DNA from: Piper betle
Lineage: Eukaryota; Streptophyta; Magnoliopsida; Piperales; Piperaceae
Direction of reading: 5' to 3'
Assembly: GCA_033002965.1 (NCBI GenBank)
Contig: JAURVB010000794.1
Location: 24,042-88,041 of the forward strand
DNA: 64,000 nucleotides
Positions 57,759 through 64,000 of this stretch are shown here, piece after piece. A program made the position numbers and the translations under genes. Each line of letters starts with the position of its first letter. Within the stretch, counting starts at the first letter, position 1. The notes beneath the pieces were generated by a model. It did no database searches and was not told the DNA's origin. It saw nothing but the letters and a program-made list of their open reading frames with translations.

Positions 57759-58541
57759 CGAATAATTTCAATATCATGCAAGTATACACGACAAACAAGT
57801 CAAAAGACTTGTCGTATGATGAATTATCAATGACTAATTTAATTAATTTCTCCTGAAATTTAATTAAACCTTATGATCTAAGATATATGTAGTCAATCTA
57901 TTCTTAGCATTTACAACATGGTAATTTAAACAATCCGACTGAATAAAGAGTAAGAGGTTGAAATGAATTCAATTAAATCATGTTAAGTTCCATTCTTCTT
58001 TAGAACGAAATAAAATATTACTCCATAATAAAAATAGAAAACAATATAAAGAAGAAACTACTTTTTATTATGAAAAGAAAAGAATTACAAAAACTAAAAC
58101 TATTTCTTTCACTACACTCCGAAGCGAAGAGATGAGATATGATCAACAACAAATGACCACCCCTTTATATAGAAGATGAGATGGCCACAAGATACATGAA
58201 TTGAAGGAGGTTTCTTACAAATCAATGTATTCAAATTGATTATGATGTCCATTCAAATTTCCAACTCCTCAACATACTCAAATGCAGCCAAAGCAATGTA
58301 CATCCATCCTCATCGAGCTTTGTGAACTCCTTGTAGTAACCATTGGGTGACCATGACTTTTCAATTCCAAAGCTTAATTTATCTTTTCTGCATTAAAACT
58401 CCAAAATTAAGCATATCTCATAAAATATTAATTAACTAGAATAAAAGAGAAAATATCACCTAATTAATAATGTTTATACCTGGGAAGTACAAAATTACAT
58501 TAAAAATATGGGTAAATATTGTATACTTTAAATACTTAACA
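57759..58541 (-). repeat. 3' LTR of the gypsy element, with internal deletion
   Basis: Aligns with the right LTR from TTCAATATCATGCAAGTATA onward, but directly after ACACGA (57789) it jumps to the sequence that in the right LTR starts at 63242 (CAAACAAGT). About 400 bp are therefore missing here. The two LTRs then continue to match, with scattered substitutions, to a common end near TTTAATCA/TTAACA. Confidence 0.85.
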
Positions 58542-59164
58542 CACCCCCAAACTTAAACTTTTGCGCGTCCCAAGCAAAATATCATAACAAAGAAAATTTT
58601 ACTACACAAAAATACTTAGTCTCTATTATGTTCTCATATGATTCTCAATCAAACTATCCAAGAGGAAACAAGATGTCAATTAAATCAGAAATTTCCTTTC
58701 ATCAATCACACCCAAAAGAAGGCTCTACGTGTGTGTGTGTATAAGATAATTCATTAGCTTATCATTCTCATATACAACTAAGAGAATACAATTAAACACA
58801 TGCTTAAATATGTTTACCTTTTGCTCCCATCTCCACTAATGTAAATGTCAATTCAATGGAATCAATAGGTCTTTATAGGTTGTAACGGGGCCAAGGGCTA
58901 GGGACCAAAAATAGGATAAACAAGATAGAAAAATCAGAGGCTAATATGCACCCTAGAATTAAAAATCCTTTCTAAATCCTGACATACATATACAACAAAT
59001 TCTCAAATAATATGACACAAACTTCCTTAAATGTATTATCGAGTTGACCTAATATAAGAACTAACTTTGCTTTGATTTTCTATTGACTACCTGCTGCTTT
59101 TTTCTTTTTTCTTTTATTTCAAACCAATGGAAAACTATTGTTTCATCTTGTGTTTACTGGTGGA

Positions 59165-59275
59165 GGATCATTACCTCTTCTTTTTTCTTTTTCTTTTTTT
59201 CAATTTCTTCTTCTTTTTTCTATTTTTTTCTTCTTTTTTTTCTATTTTCTTTTTCTTCTTTTTTTTTTTTTTACA
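59165..59275. repeat. Polypyrimidine tract inside the gypsy element
   Basis: About 110 bp of nearly pure C/T with long T runs on the plus strand (purine-rich on the element's sense strand). Open frames across it are Phe/Ser artefacts. It lies in the non-coding 3' part of the element. Confidence 0.8.
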
Positions 59276-59872
59276 AAGCAAAGTGCTAAGAAAGTCTACA
59301 CTATCTACTCAATCACCACTCTATAAAATGCAATGCCTTCCCCCTATACTATTTAAAGTTTCATCCTTGTGAGAATTTAGAATGAATTCAAAAGCACTAG
59401 AGTGCTAGGACTAAACCAGAAAGATGTATTTTCAATAAAAAAGGCGAAGGCTAAAATAAGGGTAATCAAATAAATGTGTATAATAAAAGCCATGAAATTG
59501 TGTACAAAGGATAATTCATATTAGGTAGGCTTGAAGAAGGGCCTAGACTCATCAAAAGAAATGCCTATATCATTTTCCATCAATATAGCAAGCCAAATAT
59601 TTCGCCTCGAAAGTCGCTAAGGCAAATTCTAAAAGTCATGACTATCATGTACAATTTTTATTGCAAAATATTCATTGTAATCATCTAAACCAAAGGATTG
59701 TGAAAATAATATAAGGTAGAGAACCAACTCTCGAATGTAATATTTTACTCTATTCATCCCTCATATCAATTAATCAAGTTTTCCCAAAAAAGGTAAGACT
59801 AATTCACATGTGTCTATCATTGAACCAAGAGACTAAAATACCATTGCATAATAAAATTTTTACACTAAACTA

Positions 59873-59875
<3 letters not shown>

Positions 59876-59902
<27 letters not shown>
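59876..59902. repeat. TA microsatellite
   Basis: Uninterrupted TA dinucleotide run inside the non-coding part of the gypsy element. Confidence 0.9.
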
Positions 59903-59909
<7 letters not shown>

Positions 59910-60181
59910 CTAAATCTAAACATGAACAATATGCACAAAATTAAGGCATCACCCCTCAAACTTAAACTAAACATTGTCCTCCAAATTAGAAAAATAAGGA
60001 AAAAGAAGTGAAAGAGAACTCCCTCAACCAATTAGTCGGTGGATGATTATCATGAATAACTGAATTTGCACTTGACCCATGCTACAAAATTAAAAGAAAT
60101 ATTAGAAAAAATCTACAAATAAAAATAAACTTTTAAAAGAAATCACTTGGGTTGCCTCCCAAGAAGCGCTTGGTTTAACGT

Positions 60182-61096
60182 CTACAGCCTGACCATCTTG
60201 ATTATCTCCAAAATAGGTGGTACTTCAACTGATGGCAGCAATCTGTGCACTGGTAGATCTAAGGTTTCTACAACTCTGAATCTCCTAGGCAAGATTGGCT
60301 GTGAATCTAATACTTTAATCATTTCTTCTACATTAGTATCATCTTCACAAACAAAATTTATGACCTTATGTAATGAATCACTCAATTGATCCCTTTTGTA
60401 CATTGTTTTATCAAATAGTTCAATTTTAGAGCAATCATATGTTTCATCCGGGCAATTCATAGATTTAAAGATGTTAAATGTGACACAATCGTTGTTTACT
60501 CTAAGTGTAAGTTTTCCAGCAGCTACGTCGATTAATGTTCTCCCAGTTGCTAATAAACATCTCCCAACAATGAGTGGTATATTGTCATTCCTTCCTTTCA
60601 TTTCAAGCACCACAAAATCTCGTGGAAAGATAAACTTGTCAACTTTTATTAAAATATCTTCAATGACTCCTTTAGGATATACCAATGACCAGTCAACCAA
60701 CTGGAGTGTGATGTTGGTAGGAGCAATATCCTGGATTCCTAACTTTTTGAAAACAGAAAAAGGCATAAGGTTATTGCTAGAACCTAATTCACATAAAGCA
60801 TTACAATGAATATTTTCTCCAATTGAGCATGGAATCACAAATTTTCCCAGGTCTTTTATCTTAGGAAGTAGTTTTCTTTGGAGGACAGCACTACATTCCT
60901 CTGTCATGGCTATAACTTCATTGTCATATACTCTCCTTTTCTTTGCTAGAATATCCTTCGAGTATTTTACATAACTAGGCATCTGTTCAAGTGCTTCAGC
61001 TAGAGGTATGTTAATTTGTAATTTCTTAAATATATCAAGAAATTTTTTGAAATATTTTTCATCACTTTGTTTCCTCAATCTAGAAGGAAATGGCAC
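60182..61096 (-). CDS. Retrotransposon gag-end/aspartic protease frame
   Basis: An open frame of 304 codons. The first part (FKKLQINIPLAEALEQMPSY, KDILAKKR) is the conserved segment preceding retropepsin in Athila/Tat-type elements, and the protease core reads LCELGSSNNLMPFSVFKKLG. The active-site Asp that normally precedes the (T/S/L)-Gly pair is Glu here (codon at 60788-60790), so catalysis is probably lost although the frame is open. The C-terminal part is the usual extension up to VPPILEIIK. The pol domains that should follow are absent. Confidence 0.85.
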   Translation of the reverse strand: MPFPSRLRKQSDEKYFKKFLDIFKKLQINIPLAEALEQMPSYVKYSKDILAKKRRVYDNEVIAMTEECSAVLQRKLLPKIKDLGKFVIPCSIGENIHCNALCELGSSNNLMPFSVFKKLGIQDIAPTNITLQLVDWSLVYPKGVIEDILIKVDKFIFPRDFVVLEMKGRNDNIPLIVGRCLLATGRTLIDVAAGKLTLRVNNDCVTFNIFKSMNCPDETYDCSKIELFDKTMYKRDQLSDSLHKVINFVCEDDTNVEEMIKVLDSQPILPRRFRVVETLDLPVHRLLPSVEVPPILEIIKMVRL

Positions 61097-61374
61097 TTTT
61101 TTTCTACCTCATCTATAAGTACCTCATCTTTTTCTTTCCCTTTGCTTTCGAGTAATCTAACCAATGTATTGGGTTCATGTTTATTATTTGGTTTTTCATC
61201 TTTTTCCTTAACTTCATTGGGTTGAACTGGTCCTTGTAAAATAACACAACTCCGGGTTGTTATAGCTTTGCAATGCTCTTGACCATCTTTCCTTGGTTGT
61301 TCTGGTTGGCTTGGAAGTACACCCTTAGGTCGCTCACTTGGTTCCTTGTTTACTAACACCATAACTTGTTGCAT
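61075..61374 (-). CDS. Gag-protease linker frame of the gypsy element
   Basis: Contains RPKGVLPSQPEQPRKDGQEH followed by CKAITTRS, the conserved linker in plant Athila/Tat-type polyproteins, then a Lys/Glu-rich low-complexity stretch. Separated by a frameshift from both the zinc knuckle upstream and the protease frame downstream; with those it forms one broken polyprotein. Confidence 0.75.
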   Translation of the reverse strand: MQQVMVLVNKEPSERPKGVLPSQPEQPRKDGQEHCKAITTRSCVILQGPVQPNEVKEKDEKPNNKHEPNTLVRLLESKGKEKDEVLIDEVEKKCHFLLD

Positions 61375-61575
61375 AAACTATTGCTGCTATTGTTGCTGAT
61401 TCTGCATAAATTGATGCATAGTTTGTTGCATAGAATTGAACATTTGGATCAAATCCGGTTGTTGTTGTTGAAAAGAAAGTGAAGGAGGTCGAGAATGTTG
61501 TGATGGTGGTGGTGGATTAGTGGGGACAGCAACCGATTGTGGAGAATTATTCTATGAAAAGTTGTGGTTATTGCG

Positions 61576-62520
61576 CTAGCCCGCATTGTAGGTATTGGAA
61601 TATGGATTGTTGTTCATATTAAAGTTCCCTACGTAGTTAACTTGATCTGTTGCACATTGACCTGTAAAATGTCCTTGTCCACACCATTCACACCTTGGCT
61701 CCACAGCCTTAACCTGTCCTTGCATTTTAAGATTTTGAACTTGATTAGCTAAAGCACTGACATGAGCAGATAAAGCAGTAAGTGCATCTAATTCTAAAAT
61801 TCTGGTAGTCCTCCTTAGATGCCTTTCTTGTGTGGCATGATGGCGGCTAGGAACCATCAATTCTAGCAGTTGAAAAACATTATGTGGGTTCTTTCTAAGA
61901 AATGATCCATTGGCCGCCGCATCAACTATGTTCTTTGTTTGCCCCAACAACCTGTTATAGAAAGTTTGCAGTTGTATCCACCTTTCTATATCATGGTTGG
62001 GATACTTTTTAACAATTCTTTAAATCTTTCCCAAGCCTCAAAGAGAAACTCACCATCAAACTGCAAAAAAGATAAAATTTTGTTACGCAATCTAGCAGGT
62101 TTAGACGGTGGAAAATATTTTAACAAAACTTTTCAAATAATTCATTCCAAGTGGTAATTGCATCTAATGATGACAACCACTCTTTTGCACTTCCTATTAA
62201 TGAGAATGGAAATAAGCGAAGTCGGAGAGCATCATCAGAGACACCAGGTTGGTTATACATATTACAAACCAGGAAATCCATGATATGCCTATTAGGTTTT
62301 TCAGTAGGCGATCCACTAAATTGTCTAATAGTTTGTAACATATTAAATAAAACTGGTTTATACTCGAAGTGGGTCGTATCCACCGGTAGTGCAATAATAC
62401 TAGGTTGTACCCTCTTGCAAGAGGTACAACACAATCTTAGATTGCCCTGTTGTCATCATTAGCTACTGCTACAATTGGTGGAAGTAGAGGTATTTGTTGT
62501 TGTTGTTGTTGTGGGTCCAT
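61576..62520 (-). pseudogene. Gypsy gag with zinc knuckle, frames broken
   Basis: The likely start is at 62518-62520 (MDPQQQQQQ), soon followed by a stop. The core continues at 62434-62120 (FNMLQTIRQFSGSPTEKPNR, then FPFSLIGSAKEWLSSLDAIT), which is the retrotransposon gag fold. A further frame at 61950-61576 (KNPHNVFQLLELM) leads to a CX2CX3HX4C zinc knuckle (CEWCGQGHFTGQC). At least two frameshifts separate these pieces. Confidence 0.85.
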
Positions 62521-62780
62521 GACTTCTTCTGCTATTGTTTCTTGTGCTGTTCTTCCGACGGCACATAAGTTTCTCAAAGTCCTTTCAATCTCTGGATTAC
62601 TTTCTCAAAGTCCTTTCAATCTTTAGATCATAAAAAAACAAGGGTGACCGCACTAATCGATGCATAAACAAATGATAACAAGGAAGAAGACAATGATATA
62701 GTTTTTTTAAATCAGACACTAAAATCTACAAATAAAGAAAACACTCAAAATTCTAATCCTAAATTAACTTAAAATTTTGA

Positions 62781-62803
62781 TCTCCCGGGCAACAGCGCCA
62801 AAG
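62781..62803 (-). other. Primer binding site (tRNA-Asp type) of the gypsy element
   Basis: On the minus strand it reads TTGGCGCTGTTGCCCGGGAG, complementary with few changes to the 3' end of plant tRNA-Asp. It lies directly inside the 5' LTR end, as required for reverse-transcription priming, and supports the Athila/Tat assignment. Confidence 0.8.
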
Positions 62804-62805
62804 TT

Positions 62806-63958
62806 TGAATAATTTCAATATCATGCAAGTATACACGATTGAAATAAGTAATATAATGATAAATTCGAATATCGTTCCCACATAGAGATGAATTTTCTTA
62901 AATTAAGTAAAGAAAATAATATTAAGAGACAAACAAAAATAATTGACTTAACTAAATCTAAATAATAACTTTCAATTAAAAACGAAGTTAAAATGATAAA
63001 ACTCGTTCTAGAGTCGAATTTCCCTTAACATCAATTTAATCTTCATCAAATCTTCTTTTATCTTTTATTCCCTCGGATTGTTGATCTAGGATAATTATAT
63101 GACATGGTGGCTCCCGCTCCTTCATACTTCTATAATTTTACATTAATTTCTACCTCTCGATAATAATTGATTAATCAATAAAATAATGCATTAAGATTTG
63201 TCATACAATCATACGGTGTAGTGTATCTCCCAACCACAATGACAAACAAGTTAAAAGACTCGTCGTATGATGAATTATCAATGATTAATCTAATTAATTT
63301 TTCCCAAAATCTAATTAAACCTTATGATCTAAGATATAGACAATCAATCTATTCTTAGCATTAGAACATGATAATTCAAACAATCCGATTGAATAAAAGA
63401 GTAAGAGGTTGAAATGAATTCAATTAAATCATATTAAGTTTCATTCTTCTCTAGATCGAAATAAAATATTACTCTATAATAAAAATAAAAAAAATATAAA
63501 GAAGAAAGTACTTTTTATTATGAAAAGAAAAGAATTCAAAAACTAAAACTATTTTTCATTACACTTTGAAGCCAAGAGATAAGATATGATCAACAATAAA
63601 TGACCACCTTTTTATATAGAAGATGAGATGGCTACAAGATACATGAATTAAAAGAGGTTTCTAACAAATCAATGTATTCAAATTGATTATGATATGTATT
63701 CAAATTTCCAACTCCTTGAACATACTCAAATACAGCTAAAACAATGTACATCTACCCTTGAACTCCTTGTAGTAATTATTGGGTGACCATGACTTTTTAA
63801 TTTAAAAACTTTTTTGTATTAAAACTCTAAAATTAATTTTATCTCATGAAATATTAATTAATTAGAATAAAATAAAAAATATCACCTAATTAATAATATT
63901 TATATTTAAAAAATAAAATTAAATTAAAAATATGAGTAAATATTAAATACTTTAATCA
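62806..63958 (-). repeat. 5' LTR of the gypsy element
   Basis: About 1.15 kb, starting TGATTAAAGTATTTAATATT on the minus strand and ending next to the primer site. It is the longer of the two copies; the left LTR lacks an internal block of about 400 bp. The 40 bp beyond it in the window are too short to identify a target duplication. Confidence 0.8.
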
Positions 63959-64000
63959 CTCCCACAACAGTAACTCGACAAAGGAAATTGGGAATTATCG

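Larger units (their letters stand above)
57759..63958 (-). mobile_element. Non-autonomous Ty3/gypsy (Athila/Tat-like) element carrying only gag and protease
   Basis: On the minus strand the order is 5' LTR (about 62806-63958), a primer site complementary to plant tRNA-Asp (62781-62803, reading TTGGCGCTGTTGCCCGGGAG), gag (62520 to 61576), a linker (61374-61075), retropepsin (61096-60182), then about 1.6 kb without recognisable protein, a polypurine tract (AAGTTTGGGGGTGTG) at about 58541-58558 and the 3' LTR (57759-58541). The short conserved motif GGGAGGCAACCCAA sits just behind the protease frame (about 60155). No reverse transcriptase, RNase H or integrase was found. Such gag-only LTR elements are known in plants and depend on other elements. 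Frames are broken in gag, so this copy is old. Confidence 0.88.

Noticed and set aside
59083..59372. Phe/Ser-rich frames over the polypyrimidine tract
   Set aside because: Pure low-complexity translation inside a retroelement.
1..64000. CRISPR arrays, operons, bacterial promoters
   Set aside because: Intron-bearing eukaryotic genes and plant transposons throughout; the regular repeats are tandem duplications, not spacer arrays.

Overview
This is plant nuclear DNA. It holds intron-rich plant gene families (an HD-ZIP IV homeobox gene with a START domain, a tyrosyl-DNA phosphodiesterase 1 with an N-terminal FHA domain, a phytocyanin, a LEA_2 protein, an F-box protein, a polyphenol oxidase fragment) among decayed Ty1/copia and Ty3/gypsy retrotransposons, a hAT-type non-autonomous transposon and AT-rich spacers. 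I cannot place the species. Nothing prokaryotic or organellar was recognised, and no rRNA, tRNA or CRISPR array was seen.

Layout. 1-2.6 kb: the 3' part of a heavily mutated copia pol gene. 5.0-10.7 kb: a DNAJC25-type J-protein gene whose promoter/first-exon block is present four times in tandem ahead of one gene body; the body is broken at the HPD motif and at one splice donor. 11.46-18.40 kb: TDP1, 16 exons, phases intact, one in-frame stop in the linker after the FHA domain. 18.98-20.02 kb: an intact gene for a protein of three ubiquitin-like domains. 20.5 kb (minus): an orphan terminal exon of a plasma-membrane Qa-SNARE. 22.7-26.3 kb: an F-box gene cut in two by a truncated copia element with matching termini and a near-identical 5-bp target duplication. 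26.4-27.7 kb: a large foldback structure. 28.45-29.03 kb: a LEA_2 gene with one frameshift. 30.9-31.2 kb: a TRIM-like miniature retroelement. 31.5-33.45 kb: a phytocyanin pseudogene whose signal-peptide exon is repeated six times. 37.33-38.52 kb: a hAT element with perfect 8-bp target duplications. 38.6-41 kb: LTR-like non-coding repeats. 42.7-44.8 kb: another ruined copia element. 48.93-52.72 kb: the HD-ZIP IV gene, 10 coding exons, two frameshifts in exon 1 and one GC-AG intron. 55.7 kb (minus): a polyphenol oxidase copper-site fragment. 57.76-63.96 kb (minus): a gypsy element carrying only gag and protease between LTRs.

The host genes are neighbours with unrelated roles (ER chaperone partner, DNA repair, ubiquitin-like, epidermal transcription factor); I see no pathway cluster. 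Two themes stand out. First, partial tandem duplication of 5' exons hits three unrelated genes (DNAJC25-like, TDP1, phytocyanin) within 28 kb. Second, several otherwise well-preserved genes carry single-base indels or a single stop, which means either widespread recent decay or residual sequencing error; cDNA or read-level evidence would decide this.
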